A DNA stretch of 64,000 nt from CAWIHS01 sp963836005 (GTDB lineage Bacteria; Pseudomonadota; Gammaproteobacteria; GRL18). Shown here piece after piece: positions 28,150-37,709 of this stretch; positions within the stretch are counted from its first letter, which is position 1; each line of letters begins with the position of its first letter. A program made the position numbers and the translations under genes. The stretch lies in NCBI GenBank assembly GCA_963836005.1, contig CAWIHS010000006.1:650332-714331 (forward strand). The letters run 5' to 3'. Below the pieces are notes generated by a model that worked only from the letters and a program-made list of their open reading frames with translations, ran no database searches and was not told the origin of the DNA.

Positions 28150-28689
28150 CTGATTTCTCCATTATAGGATTTGTTGCTATTTTAACAGATGCATGATCGA
28201 TTTTTTCTTTGATGGATAAATATCAATAAATAATAATCCAGTATAATTCCTCTGGTATGTTTTTTATTATGGAAGTAAAGAAATGAAAGTTTATTCCTCG
28301 CAGAGCAACAACGGATTTAGTATTGAGTTGTCTTATAAAATCAAATTTAAGACATCAAATAATATATCCCTGGCATGGCTGTTACTAATATGATTTGCGT
28401 TTTAATTTAAGATCTAGAAACGTCAGAAACTCAGTATAAGCAGTTATACGAGAAAGAATCAAAAATGCAAATTCTGAGTAATTTGTCTAAATAACTAGAT
28501 GACTTAAATCATCCACAATCGTCGAAACCGATCAGTCAAAGATACACTAAGGAACTGCAGCTTCGTGGTGATTGCCGTCATTTCAGTAATCTGGCTAGAA
28601 TCTCCAGGTCAGCCCAAACCGGTCATTGCAGATAGGGGTAAATGGGCCATCGACTGCCTGGATCTCAGTATAGAGTTAGGTCTCAACGA
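28150..28689. other. Intergenic, no gene called
   Basis: Only short frames. One of 36 codons at 28283 (MKVYSSQSNNGFSIELSYKI) has GGAAG in front but no recognisable content. Confidence 0.35.
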
Positions 28690-29115
28690 TTACAGGTTTT
28701 TGGGGTTACCCTCAAGGACTTTCTTGAAAGTTCTTTTGTGCTTACGTCCCTTCATAATATTGCTAGGGATTTTATATGCCTTCCAGACATCACCTGCCTG
28801 CGTTATTACTCGACACTCTCCACCCCATCCTTCGCGGTTCTTACACAGAAGTCCTTCATCATTAACGTACCAAGTCCCTTTTTGCCGTTCACCACTTCTA
28901 ATTTGTCGAAATGTGCCGTCTGGTGAATAATATGTTGTAATTGGTTTACCCCTCATTGCATGAACAGCTTCTACCGTATTTCCACTGATAAGCTGTATTA
29001 CTTCTTCACGGCTAAGATCATCTGCGAATGCATTAGATGATCCAGTAACGATAATTAAAAGGGTAATTAACGACCAAAGGAACCACGTGAAAGGTTTGTT
29101 TAAATGGCTTTTCAT
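28690..29115 (-). CDS. Exported DUF995-like small protein
   Basis: The start is placed at ATG 29115, which has GGAG eight bases upstream, rather than the ATG at 29127 that overlaps the preceding stop. The 141-residue product has a signal peptide ending NAFADD. A single domain follows with LISGNTVEAV, TYYSPDGTFRQIRSGERQKG, TWYVNDEGLLC and GGECRVI. The order GNTV, DGT, GTW and LCxxxxxxxxxC is what I associate with DUF995-type proteins, whose role is unknown. Two conserved cysteines probably form a disulphide. The gene follows the PD40 protein gene with a 12-bp gap, so the two are likely cotranscribed. Confidence 0.7.
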   Translation of the reverse strand: MKSHLNKPFTWFLWSLITLLIIVTGSSNAFADDLSREEVIQLISGNTVEAVHAMRGKPITTYYSPDGTFRQIRSGERQKGTWYVNDEGLLCKNREGWGGECRVITQAGDVWKAYKIPSNIMKGRKHKRTFKKVLEGNPKNL

Positions 29116-29126
29116 CGTGAACTCCA

Positions 29127-31595
29127 TTAATCTGTCAAATCTGAAAATTTTTGACGCTGTAAAAACTCTTGCAGATCAAACTCGCGGATTGAACGCTGAG
29201 TTGACCAGTAATCCAATTCCGTTGGATCGGCAGCACTGCCGAGATAGATGAGATAAAGTAAATCCGCAAGATCTTCAATGTCACTATCACTCAGGTTGTT
29301 GAGATCCTGCGTTTGAAAGGCATCGCCATGTATAAAATCCAGTACAACATCCATAGGTGAACTGAACTTTGTGATCCCCAGTTGGTAAGCAACCGTTGTA
29401 TTGTCGTGTTTCATACCAGGGTATTTTAAATTAAAACGTTCAATTAATGTTTTTTGTATTTCATGGTATGACTCTATTAGCAAACCGGATGTAAACCGGA
29501 TATTATCTATCCAGGCTGTATCAGCACCAGAATGGTTGCTTGAATCTTTCTGGTATTCAAATCTAAGGATATGATCACCACTTGCTAATGGCAACGTGTA
29601 TTCACTCCAGTTAACAAAACCCGAACGCTGCAGTTTTAATGCATCATCTATGTACAACCTGAAAAAGTCATGAGCTTTTTCACTGTCAACTTTCATATCA
29701 AATGATAATGAACCTTCTTTGGCTATATTCACACGCCATTCGGTAACAGCAATGCTATTATCAGCAATAGGATTTGATTTGAGTGAATAAGTCCCCTCTG
29801 AACGCATAGCGTCATCCTGGCTCCAGCCATAACTGTACCAGCGTTCAGGCCAGGATGTCGATTCAAAAGAAATGTGATAGCTTTCAATGGGTTCAAATAA
29901 AATTAGTGGCCCCCGGACAAGGATATCGGCTGCGTCATTATTATCCTCATTGCTTACAAGGTTGGTGGAGTAAGTTGTAAAGCTTAAAAAGTTCCCATCA
30001 GCTGAGATTAAGGGCATGATATCCCTGTCATTTCCATCGATCACTGTCTCAGTGATATCATTAGACCTGTCATAAATAAAAATATAACCTGTAGCAAATG
30101 TGACATATTGACCATTAGCCGAGATGGATGCAGAGCTACTCGAATTACCCACTTTGTGAGTATTTCCATTAAACCTGTCATGCACAAAAACGGAGGCTCT
30201 ATCACTATCCAGACTGACCAGGTTAGTCGCCCATGATGTAAAAGCAATATATCGCCCATCCGCTGACATTTTGGGGCCAGAACTTTTGGCGTTCCCTTGT
30301 TCTCCCATACTATTAATACTTATCCGTTCGGTTGAGCGATTAACCCGATCATGGACAAAAATATCTGGTACACCATTAGTATCATCATCGACCAGATTAG
30401 CCGCATCGGATGGAAAAGCGATATAACGTCCATTAGCTGAAATTGATGCACGATAACTTCGGTTGTTTCCTTGTTCTCCCAAACTGTTAATACTTATCCG
30501 TTCGGTTGAGCGATTAACCCGATCATGGACAAAAATATCTGGTACACCATTAGTATCATCATCGACCAGATTAGTCGCCCATGAAGTCATGGCAATATAT
30601 CCTCCATCAGCAGAAATGGCAGGGTATGCACTATCATCGTGACCTTGCTCACCCATACTGTTAACACTGATCAATTCGGTAGTCTTGTTTATTCTGTCAT
30701 AGACAAAAACATCCCAGTAATCCGAGACATCATCTTTGGTAACCCTACTTGAGGAAGTGAAAGCTACATAACGCCCATCGGCTGAAATAGATGGTCCGCT
30801 TGCATTGTATTTATCATTTTTACTAAACGTGTTTTCGCTTATCCGAATAGTCGTATTGTTAAGGCGATCACGAAGAAAAATATCATAATACTCATTCTCG
30901 TCATCTTCTATCAGATCCGAAGCCAAAGACAGGAAAGCAATAAAACGTCCATCGGCTGAAATTGAGTGATAATAGGATTCTTCATTTCCCATTTCTCCAC
31001 CAGAAGATACACTGACTGGCATCGTCACTGCTTCGCTTTTAAAATTCACTGTTTCACTTTCTGTTACAAGGGTAGCAATATTATCTATTGCGTAACCTGC
31101 ATTTGACAGCCCCGTTATTTTAACTGAAATCAAGCCAGACAAATCAATAAATCCGAGAAAGTTAAAATGAGAATTAAGGCTGTAAGTAAAAGTTGAAATG
31201 CCACTATTCCCTGTGACGACAACCTCAAATAAACTTGGAGAGAGAAATGATGCAACCTCCATAGCAAACACTTTGGTGTTTGGCTTAAAATCGGTTATTA
31301 GTCTGATTGATGGGTTAGCATTTGCGTATAGCGCATTTTGAATCCCTAAATGTATATTAACTCCTATCTCAGAATTAAATATGATGGTTCCATTTTCCAG
31401 GAAAAGAGTGTCAGTTCCCAAATTCTCTGCTGTAAAGTCATCAAAATCTTCAAAATAAAAAGTACCGATGGATGAGGATATTGCATTATAAAATTCTTCT
31501 TCATTTAATTCAGAAGGAGCAGCCCAGGTAGTTGATAAAAAGAGACTATTTACTATTAAACCTGCGATTATAGGTATTATACGAAAAATGCTCAT
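29127..31595 (-). CDS. Secreted PD40/TolB-like beta-propeller protein
   Basis: The 822-residue product has a signal peptide (residues 1-26, ending TTWAAP). Its N-terminal beta domain (about 30-190) resembles those of choice-of-anchor proteins. Seven PD40-type blades follow, each with S-A-D/N-G-x-x-I/V-A/T-F and then D-I-F-V-H/Y-D-R-x-N-x-x-T. A lectin/MAM-like jelly-roll segment (SYHISFESTSWPERWYSYGW to TAWIDNIRF) comes next, then a C-terminal helical region like DUF4214. Seven blades would close a propeller. It is probably a cell-surface or secreted binding protein. Two blades are nearly identical in DNA (30296-30400 and 30470-30574). A 7-bp tandem repeat lies 60-95 bp before the start. Confidence 0.8.
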   Translation of the reverse strand: MSIFRIIPIIAGLIVNSLFLSTTWAAPSELNEEEFYNAISSSIGTFYFEDFDDFTAENLGTDTLFLENGTIIFNSEIGVNIHLGIQNALYANANPSIRLITDFKPNTKVFAMEVASFLSPSLFEVVVTGNSGISTFTYSLNSHFNFLGFIDLSGLISVKITGLSNAGYAIDNIATLVTESETVNFKSEAVTMPVSVSSGGEMGNEESYYHSISADGRFIAFLSLASDLIEDDENEYYDIFLRDRLNNTTIRISENTFSKNDKYNASGPSISADGRYVAFTSSSRVTKDDVSDYWDVFVYDRINKTTELISVNSMGEQGHDDSAYPAISADGGYIAMTSWATNLVDDDTNGVPDIFVHDRVNRSTERISINSLGEQGNNRSYRASISANGRYIAFPSDAANLVDDDTNGVPDIFVHDRVNRSTERISINSMGEQGNAKSSGPKMSADGRYIAFTSWATNLVSLDSDRASVFVHDRFNGNTHKVGNSSSSASISANGQYVTFATGYIFIYDRSNDITETVIDGNDRDIMPLISADGNFLSFTTYSTNLVSNEDNNDAADILVRGPLILFEPIESYHISFESTSWPERWYSYGWSQDDAMRSEGTYSLKSNPIADNSIAVTEWRVNIAKEGSLSFDMKVDSEKAHDFFRLYIDDALKLQRSGFVNWSEYTLPLASGDHILRFEYQKDSSNHSGADTAWIDNIRFTSGLLIESYHEIQKTLIERFNLKYPGMKHDNTTVAYQLGITKFSSPMDVVLDFIHGDAFQTQDLNNLSDSDIEDLADLLYLIYLGSAADPTELDYWSTQRSIREFDLQEFLQRQKFSDLTD
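30296..30400 (-). repeat. 105-bp internal direct repeat, copy 1 of 2 (copy 2 at 30470-30574)
   Basis: The copies differ at two bases and are offset by 174 bp, exactly 58 codons, which is one propeller blade. This indicates recent blade duplication or gene conversion. Confidence 0.9.
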
Positions 31596-31654
31596 GACCG
31601 TTCCTGAATTCTGTTTGTATAATTACTTCAAAAAATTATGAGTTATAATCCTCT

Positions 31655-31690
31655 GTTTAAAGTTTAAAGTTTAAAGTTTAAAGTTTAAAG
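31655..31690. repeat. Five tandem copies of the heptamer GTTTAAA
   Basis: The array reads GTTTAAA repeated five times, ending before GAAAGCTTTAG. It lies 60-95 bp upstream of the start codon of the PD40 propeller gene, within the likely promoter region. Confidence 0.9.
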
Positions 31691-31873
31691 AAAGCTTTAG
31701 ATTATTCAAACAATAACATGTACAACATTGTATTACATTGCGCCCAATCAATAACAACGCGAATAATTTCGTTTTAAATTTGAGTGTGTGCCTTGAATTG
31801 ACTGCTTGCATGCACGGCATGAAACGACCTCACTGTATGCTCAGGTGGCCGCGAAACTTCTCCATGAAGTCGT

Positions 31874-32483
31874 TCAGGCTGTGCCAGTATTAGCGCACTG
31901 GCGTCTGGCAACACTGCCAAAGTAGTGAAACGCTTCATCATGCATCTGGATCATCTTCAGGGTATTGATGGGTTTCAGGCTGGCTGAGACATACATCAGG
32001 CGGGAATATGACAACACCAACACGACAAAATAAACGACCTGTTCCAGGCCGTCTATCAGGACATGACGACATCCACCGCCATCAAGCCTGGCATTGTTCA
32101 CCAGGGATCATATCCAGCACCGGCTCATAGTAACGTTTCTGGCTCAGCGTATGCGTCGCTTTAAGCGTTTCCACATAGCGTCTGACACTGCGAGAGGACG
32201 TCACCAGGTCGGGCTGACATTGTAACAGCTTCTGGTAAATCTTCCGGGCACTTAAATCTGGCCAGGTATTGAGCAGATGAAGCAGATAATCTTTACAGGG
32301 ATCGAGCTGTTTCTCTGTACTGCGATCAGCGAGATAAGCGGCGATCTCATCTTCGTTCATCGATAGATATTTGTTGACCGTACGGCGTGAGATATCTAAT
32401 TGTTCAGCGATTTTACGGCGGCTCTGGCCGTTACCATTATCGAACAGGCTTTTTGTTTTATGGATCATGTTCCAGTCCTTCAT
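31874..32483 (-). pseudogene. IS21-family transposase IstA, N-terminal remnant with frameshift
   Basis: The first part, MKDWNMIHKTKSLFDNGNGQ then ISRRTVNKYLSM, is the helix-turn-helix start of IstA. It runs to YYEPVLDMIPGEQCQ (32090). The catalytic region then continues in a different frame as DGGGCRHVLIDGLEQVVYFV and SYSRLMYVSASLKPI, until it is lost near 31874. The downstream half and istB are absent. Confidence 0.85.
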
Positions 32484-32586
32484 TGAACTCCCGTACCTTG
32501 TTGTTAGCAAGGCGGGGAGTGTACACGTTTTAACCAATAACCTTAATCCTGGGTGGATCACTTTTATTGGCCAAGACTGGATCAGT

Positions 32587-32772
32587 TTAACTGGCCATTA
32601 ACACCTTCTCTTTCTTTTTTGTGATTTCTACCTCAATCGTTCCATGTGTTAATGATTGCCCTGCCATAGCGGTGACAGACCCTCGAAAAGGAGAATTGGT
32701 AGCTAAGACTCCGTAGTATCGATGGCGATGAATTCGAGGAGGTGGAACCAGATCAGCAAGCTTATCAATCAA
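32587..32772 (-). pseudogene. IS91-family transposase C-terminal fragment
   Basis: The frame reads IDKLADLVPPPRIHRHRYYG and VLATNSPFRGSVTAMAGQS, the same C-terminal block seen in the IS91 remnant at 9135-9270. Nothing upstream continues it. A leftover of a second, related element. Confidence 0.8.
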
Positions 32773-32924
32773 TTCCAGTGATATCGGCGGTGAAATTATT
32801 TAGCAGAAAAAATGACTGAACTGAATTTAACCTGACAGTCACTTTAGAAAAACTAGTAACTGTCAGATCGTTCTGAATTACTACACATTAGTCCAGCTTT
32901 AACTGACCATTCTCAAGAGGAATT

Positions 32925-33344
32925 CTATTTCCCGGTTTTGCTTTTCATCTCGTCAAAGGCATAAACGAGCGAGTCTTCCACCACACCGGCCAGCAGACTC
33001 TGCGGGCGTTCGTTACAACGCTTTCCAATTTCGTTGTAAAAAATCACCTTGAGCTGCTCCTGGTCAGCTGCGGGAGCCTCATCAATCCGCTTTACGTCGA
33101 AATCGTGATTAATAAACAAAATGGCCACAAACCGATTAATCATCCCAACATATTCTTCTCCGTTTTCATTCGAGGCGGCCCAGGCGGATTCGCAGCTGAG
33201 GTGCAGGTAAGGGCGCGCCTCATTGATGTAGTCGTCGATAGTCTTTTCTTGCGCGCCAGCGACAGGAATACCGTATGCACAAAGCAACAGGAAGATCCCG
33301 CCGATTGAAGTCCTCAGTTCTTTACCGGGTAATCTAGACAGCAT
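32925..33344 (-). CDS. Exported hypothetical protein
   Basis: The start ATG at 33344 has AAGGAG eight bases upstream. The product of 139 residues has a signal peptide ending IPVAGAQ. A helical mature domain follows, with two cysteines (LSCESAW and GKRCNERP) and acidic residues. I recognise no family. The size and the Cys pair are reminiscent of small periplasmic helical proteins. Confidence 0.65.
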   Translation of the reverse strand: MLSRLPGKELRTSIGGIFLLLCAYGIPVAGAQEKTIDDYINEARPYLHLSCESAWAASNENGEEYVGMINRFVAILFINHDFDVKRIDEAPAADQEQLKVIFYNEIGKRCNERPQSLLAGVVEDSLVYAFDEMKSKTGK

Positions 33345-33451
33345 TGAAATCACTCCTTACGTGAAATATGGATTGGGAGTTAATGAAAGAAACCTTCACT
33401 TAACGTAATTTTTCTGAGCACCTGAGCCACATCCTGGCAGAATGTTATTGG

Positions 33452-33793
33452 CTATTTTTTGTCCTTGTATTGGCCAGTAACCGCTCCAGCGGCCCCACCG
33501 TACACGGCGCCTTTAGCTGCGCCGCTTACACCGTCAGTGACAAGCCCAACACCGGCACCTACTGCAGCTCCTCGACCCGCATATTTGTTGGTTTTGTCGC
33601 CTTTATCGTTGCTGGCTAGTGCGCCAGCTCCACCACCGATCAATGCACCTTTCGCGGCTCCACTCACACCATCTGTGACCAGGCCTACACCTGCACCAAC
33701 AATTGCGGCGTTGCGTGATTTTTTATCGCTCGCGTGTACTGAGATGCAAAGCAGCAACCCAGAAATGAGCATAATAACCATTGTTTTGGTCAT
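33452..33793 (-). CDS. Glycine-zipper (YMGG-like) exported protein
   Basis: The 113-residue product has a signal peptide (ending SVHASD). Two copies of a block follow, GAGVGLVTDGVSGAAKGA, at about residues 33-50 and 77-94. These Gly-x3-Gly zippers are typical of envelope stress or outer-membrane-associated glycine-zipper proteins that insert into membranes. AGGT lies nine bases before the ATG. The internal duplication is nearly exact at protein level. Confidence 0.8.
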   Translation of the reverse strand: MTKTMVIMLISGLLLCISVHASDKKSRNAAIVGAGVGLVTDGVSGAAKGALIGGGAGALASNDKGDKTNKYAGRGAAVGAGVGLVTDGVSGAAKGAVYGGAAGAVTGQYKDKK

Positions 33794-33839
33794 ACCAGAT
33801 TACCTCACTAGCTGGTTATATAACTGATTAAAATGATAG

Positions 33840-33884
33840 CATAGAAAATCAACGACCACGTTTATAAAACGTGGTCGTTGATTA
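33840..33884 (-). terminator. Terminator of the LssY_C/hydrolase operon
   Basis: A perfect 17-bp stem (AATCAACGACCACGTTT, 33847-33863, and its inverse, 33867-33883) with a 3-base loop, followed on the minus strand by TTTTCT. It lies about 80 bp beyond the stop of the hydrolase gene. Confidence 0.88.
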
Positions 33885-33965
33885 TTAATATCATTATAGG
33901 CAGTTTCTTCTAACTTTGTCCAATATGAATTGACTTCAACTGTTGTATTATTTCAGAGTAATGAC

Positions 33966-35084
33966 TTACTGCATCGGTATTGAAATATCTTCTTCTACAA
34001 AACGTAACAGTGCCTCGAGTAAAGCTTCACGCGGATAGTGATTCTGATCTACAAACAATGAGCCGATGATGGGATGTGTGCGGGCAATCGGTACAACCAG
34101 CGCCCAGTGATCAGCATTAACAAAGCCTATCAACCCACTACCTGGGATCACCTGATCGTAGAACAACAGTTGGCCATCATTACGGGCATCGACTTTGCTC
34201 AGCTTGTTATACCCGAGCTTCAATATTGAGGAGATACGGTCAGGATTTGGATAAGCCACCAGCGAATAGTAAGGGAAATCATGTGGAAGAGGATTTTCTG
34301 CAAGCCAGTTCATTCTCGTGACAGGACGCAGGCTTTCAATCGCACCACCATCACCCATGGAGCATTCTGCACCTGGCCAGTGCCTCATTAATTCAAGTTG
34401 TGAGGGTGTTGCGTCATTAGCGAGTGGGGTACCGCCAATAGCACCTGCTACACTGATGATGGCAGCGATACGGTTGCGTATTTCAGGGTAAGAAACAACA
34501 GCATTTAGAATATCTGGCGCGCCCTTGGAATACCCAATCAGCACCAGATTAGGTTTAGTGGTTTGTGGCCATAATTTAATGATTTGATCACGGATCAGCT
34601 GTGCATTACCAGCAGTACTTGACCAATCATCTATCTTTAATCCCTGACTGTCATAACCAAACTGACGAACATGATCACCTTTTGAACCTTGTATATCCAG
34701 CCACTTAGCAAAGCAATTCCAACCCACTCCTGGTACGATCACTGCCACCAGGCCGTGTTCAGATGGTCCTAGCTTTACCGGCTGAGCACTACCCTCTGGC
34801 TCAGTTCCAACGCGTGTCAGTGCATCATCACATGAGCGATAATCAGGCAGTGTCTGGCCTCTTTCTTCAAGCACGGCGCAAAAGATTTCCCGAAAACGTC
34901 CTCGCTTATCCTTTACTGCCGCCTGAGAGACAGGTACCAGTATGAGGGGTGGGGATGCTTCTGAGTAGGGTGAGATTGGTTTCATCGAGCAGGCACTGAT
35001 AAAGACGCTTATCATTGCCACAAGACCTGACATCAGGACGATTTTTTGCAAAATTGACGGCGCTGATGGTTTATTTCCCGCCAT
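33966..35084 (-). CDS. Alpha/beta-hydrolase lipoprotein
   Basis: The start ATG at 35084 has AAGGAG in front. It overlaps the upstream gene by 14 bp. The product (372 residues) has a lipobox (VFISAC, Cys about 32). An alpha/beta-hydrolase region follows with the nucleophile elbow IGYSKGAPD (GxSxG-type, Ser in G-Y-S-K-G) and an oxyanion-side VIVPGVGWNCFAKW. A likely catalytic histidine is NADHW near the C-terminus. It should be anchored in the envelope and cleave an ester or thioester; the substrate is unknown. It ends the operon with the two LssY_C proteins. Confidence 0.75.
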   Translation of the reverse strand: MAGNKPSAPSILQKIVLMSGLVAMISVFISACSMKPISPYSEASPPLILVPVSQAAVKDKRGRFREIFCAVLEERGQTLPDYRSCDDALTRVGTEPEGSAQPVKLGPSEHGLVAVIVPGVGWNCFAKWLDIQGSKGDHVRQFGYDSQGLKIDDWSSTAGNAQLIRDQIIKLWPQTTKPNLVLIGYSKGAPDILNAVVSYPEIRNRIAAIISVAGAIGGTPLANDATPSQLELMRHWPGAECSMGDGGAIESLRPVTRMNWLAENPLPHDFPYYSLVAYPNPDRISSILKLGYNKLSKVDARNDGQLLFYDQVIPGSGLIGFVNADHWALVVPIARTHPIIGSLFVDQNHYPREALLEALLRFVEEDISIPMQ

Positions 35085-36360
35085 GTTCAATCTCCTTAAT
35101 GGCTTCTGTTTCCTGTATTTTCAGGGCAGGATACCAATTAAGTATCTCCAGTTCAGATAAAGATAAGGGACGGTTTGCGAGAAATAATACTATTCGTAGA
35201 CCATCTGTATGATAGGGACCGCCAGACAGACTGTAGGGTGTACCGCCTGGTTGAGTCGTATCTGCGCCGGGAATGAATGCAAGTTTCTCCAAACCACCCG
35301 AGTACAGCATGTCTTGAATCAATAGATTTCTTATCTCGTCGATGTTTGGATCCAACACCAAATCCTTTTCTTCAAGTTCCTCAAATCGCCAGCCGAATGG
35401 CCGTCCAGCCTGAGCAAGAAAAACCGCCTGTTGCCTGAATCGCAATGGCGCCACCCACATTCGCAGCCAGTTTGCAGGTATACCCTTTTTACCGCTCTTA
35501 CGAGCAACAATATCGGGCGGTCGACCGTAAAGCCGTTGTGATTGATCAAAATCCAGGGTATCAAAAATAAAACCACGATGGATCAGCGCCGCAGCAATGT
35601 GGTCTAACTCACCCACCAAAATGACATTGAAGGGATCGCCCGATTGAGTTTCATCATGACTGGAAGCACAACACGGTAATTGCTCCAGTCGGGTGCGGAA
35701 AAGTTCAAGGGTCTGGTAGTCGACAGGTGCAGCCTGTATCAGTTGATTAATTTTTACATTGATAGGAGTACCCTGCGTTTCATCGTCAGGGACTGTCAGA
35801 AAGAGCGTGAAAGGAAAGACATTTCCCTGGCCGAGAAGATCCACGCTGAGGATCCTGGTTTGCTGTTGTGGATTGGTAAAGAGGAAACCGGATTGTGTTT
35901 TACCCGGTGCAATGGGATTTTGAAAACTCAAGCGATCGAAGTGATCATCAAGCCTGGTATTTGCCTCACTCGAAAAAGAGGTGTGAAATGGCCAGGCGAC
36001 TTCCAATGGTGAAAATAGATCCGGATCAGTTCCGGTTCTCAGTAACCACAGCATCTGGCTGGATTGGTTTTCAACTTCAATCCATACTGGTTGCACACCC
36101 GATTCGTTAATGTTGACACCAAACACTCTCTGGCTGTCATCGGAACTGAGTACGGTTGCACTTAGCTTGACCTCTTGTAATTGCTCAGTTATTGCACGGG
36201 CTCGTAAAATGGAATCATCGAATCTCTCGGGTTTCTGCCAGGTTGCACATCCTGATAAAGACAGGTGAAGTAGACACAACAATACCATGGCCAGAGAAAG
36301 CTTACCCCGCCAGAATAACGGACGGATGAACTCGGGAGCCACTTTTTCCATGTATATCAT
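35071..36360 (-). CDS. LssY_C-domain lipoprotein, paralogue 2
   Basis: The 429-residue product has a lipoprotein signal (LSLSGCATW). The region RPPDIVARKSGKKGIPANWL, RMWVAPLRF, DPNIDEIRNLLIQDMLYSG and PYHTDGLRIVLFL matches the LssY C-terminal domain. That domain is found fused to membrane PAP2 phosphatases of the LssY type and in stand-alone envelope proteins. The N-terminal 190 residues are beta-rich and shared with the next gene. The start ATG 36360 overlaps the preceding stop (ATGA); ATG 36351 is better spaced from AAGGAG. No catalytic assignment. Confidence 0.78.
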   Translation of the reverse strand: MIYMEKVAPEFIRPLFWRGKLSLAMVLLCLLHLSLSGCATWQKPERFDDSILRARAITEQLQEVKLSATVLSSDDSQRVFGVNINESGVQPVWIEVENQSSQMLWLLRTGTDPDLFSPLEVAWPFHTSFSSEANTRLDDHFDRLSFQNPIAPGKTQSGFLFTNPQQQTRILSVDLLGQGNVFPFTLFLTVPDDETQGTPINVKINQLIQAAPVDYQTLELFRTRLEQLPCCASSHDETQSGDPFNVILVGELDHIAAALIHRGFIFDTLDFDQSQRLYGRPPDIVARKSGKKGIPANWLRMWVAPLRFRQQAVFLAQAGRPFGWRFEELEEKDLVLDPNIDEIRNLLIQDMLYSGGLEKLAFIPGADTTQPGGTPYSLSGGPYHTDGLRIVLFLANRPLSLSELEILNWYPALKIQETEAIKEIEHGGK

Positions 36361-37709
36361 TTCTCCTTATGGGTCGATTGTTCGATAAAGCCGCCTGTTC
36401 TGCCTTCCCAGGGAAGAAATCTGATATCAGTCAACGCAGTAGTGTGTTCATCAAAAATCAATATGGCACGAAAACCATCAGTATAGTAGGGATCCTTAGT
36501 CAAATTATATCGGGGGGCATGTTTGGGAGCAGCATCCACCCCCTTGACCAATCCTGTTTTGGCCAAAGACTGTGAATACATCATGTCTTCCTGCAGTGCT
36601 GTGCGTGCTTCATCCACGTCTGGGTCTATCTTGTGGGTGGTAAGATAGGGCGAATGGATAGTTAAACGCGTACCGATGTCACGACTGATCTGCCCCACCC
36701 ACACAAGTCTGCCATGGAAACGCATCGGGCTTAACCAAAGTCTCAGGTGATTGCGCTGGTGGATATTATCGCGTGCCTTTTGAGACGAGAAATCCTGTGG
36801 TCTATTGTACAAGTAGAGTGGACTGATAGGAGCATAAGGGTAGCGCTCTGCAGAAAGTGCTGAATTCACCATTTTGAGTACTGAACCATACCAGGTTTGC
36901 TCCGTCGGACGCCAACCCCGACGGACCAGGGCAGCAATGGCATCGTCTTTCCCGCCCACGATCACCAGGTTAAGTGGGTCGCCCTTTTTAGTACCCTTTT
37001 TGTTAGTAACACAGCATGGTAGCGCTTCGAGAGCAGCGCGAAACAGATCATCATCGGTGTAATTGATGATTTCATTGTCGGCATACAGATCATCTATTAC
37101 ATACTTACGTGCCTCAAAGTCAGAAGGAAATCCCGGGATGAGTGTAAAGATAGAGAAAGATTTGTGCTGACCGCTGGCGACAAGATCCACATGAACTGTT
37201 TTTACACCTTCGTCGAGCTGGGTCAGGATGAAACCGGAAATGGTTTTATTCGGGGGGATGGGATTACGGAATGCCTGTGACTCAAAATGCTGTTCGAGTT
37301 CCTTACTGCTATCACTCTGAACATCAGAGGTGAAAGCTTGAACTGCCTCGGAAGTGAGAAAAAAGTTAGGATCGAGCCCTGCAGACATCAACCAGTAAGC
37401 AATATCATTATCGTTCTCAACCTTAATCCAAACCGGTTGGATCCCCTTCTTTGCCAGGGGAACACCATAGACGTTAAGGCTCTCATCCGCAGAAAGCACA
37501 CTGGCTGATACATGTATACCTGTTTCACTGATCGTTGTTGTCCGACTTTTATAGTCTAGATTCTCTTTGTCAGATATAGGGTCTATCGTGGCACAGCTCA
37601 TAATGAAGAGTACCGTGATCACGTTTATTAACGCGATACAAATCATACGAAATGGCAAGAGAAAAAAAGAGGTCAAAGCAGGCAAATGTTGTGTTCCATG
37701 TATAATCAA
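36357..37709 (-). CDS. LssY_C-domain lipoprotein, paralogue 1 (operon start)
   Basis: The paralogue of the following gene over its whole length shares GIQPVWIKVEN, FRNPIPPNKTISGFI, LEALPCC, NLVIVGGKDDAIAALVRRGW, LRLWLSPMRF, DPDVDEARTALQEDMMYSQS and YYTDGFRAIL. The lipobox is FIMSC. The frame is open to a TTG at 37709, but an ATG at 37646 just before the hydrophobic stretch is an alternative. Neither has a good ribosome site. The 5' end and upstream region are duplicated at 50548-50817. The function is unknown, probably an envelope partner of the hydrolase. Confidence 0.72.
   Translation of the reverse strand: MIIHGTQHLPALTSFFLLPFRMICIALINVITVLFIMSCATIDPISDKENLDYKSRTTTISETGIHVSASVLSADESLNVYGVPLAKKGIQPVWIKVENDNDIAYWLMSAGLDPNFFLTSEAVQAFTSDVQSDSSKELEQHFESQAFRNPIPPNKTISGFILTQLDEGVKTVHVDLVASGQHKSFSIFTLIPGFPSDFEARKYVIDDLYADNEIINYTDDDLFRAALEALPCCVTNKKGTKKGDPLNLVIVGGKDDAIAALVRRGWRPTEQTWYGSVLKMVNSALSAERYPYAPISPLYLYNRPQDFSSQKARDNIHQRNHLRLWLSPMRFHGRLVWVGQISRDIGTRLTIHSPYLTTHKIDPDVDEARTALQEDMMYSQSLAKTGLVKGVDAAPKHAPRYNLTKDPYYTDGFRAILIFDEHTTALTDIRFLPWEGRTGGFIEQSTHKEK

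Noticed and set aside
28565..28930. + strand frame of 121 codons
   Set aside because: It lies opposite the DUF995-like gene, which has a signal peptide, a ribosome site and a recognisable domain.
31655..31690. Heptamer tract as a CRISPR or origin iteron
   Set aside because: Units are seven bases with no spacing, and no replication gene is near; a simple-sequence repeat explains it.
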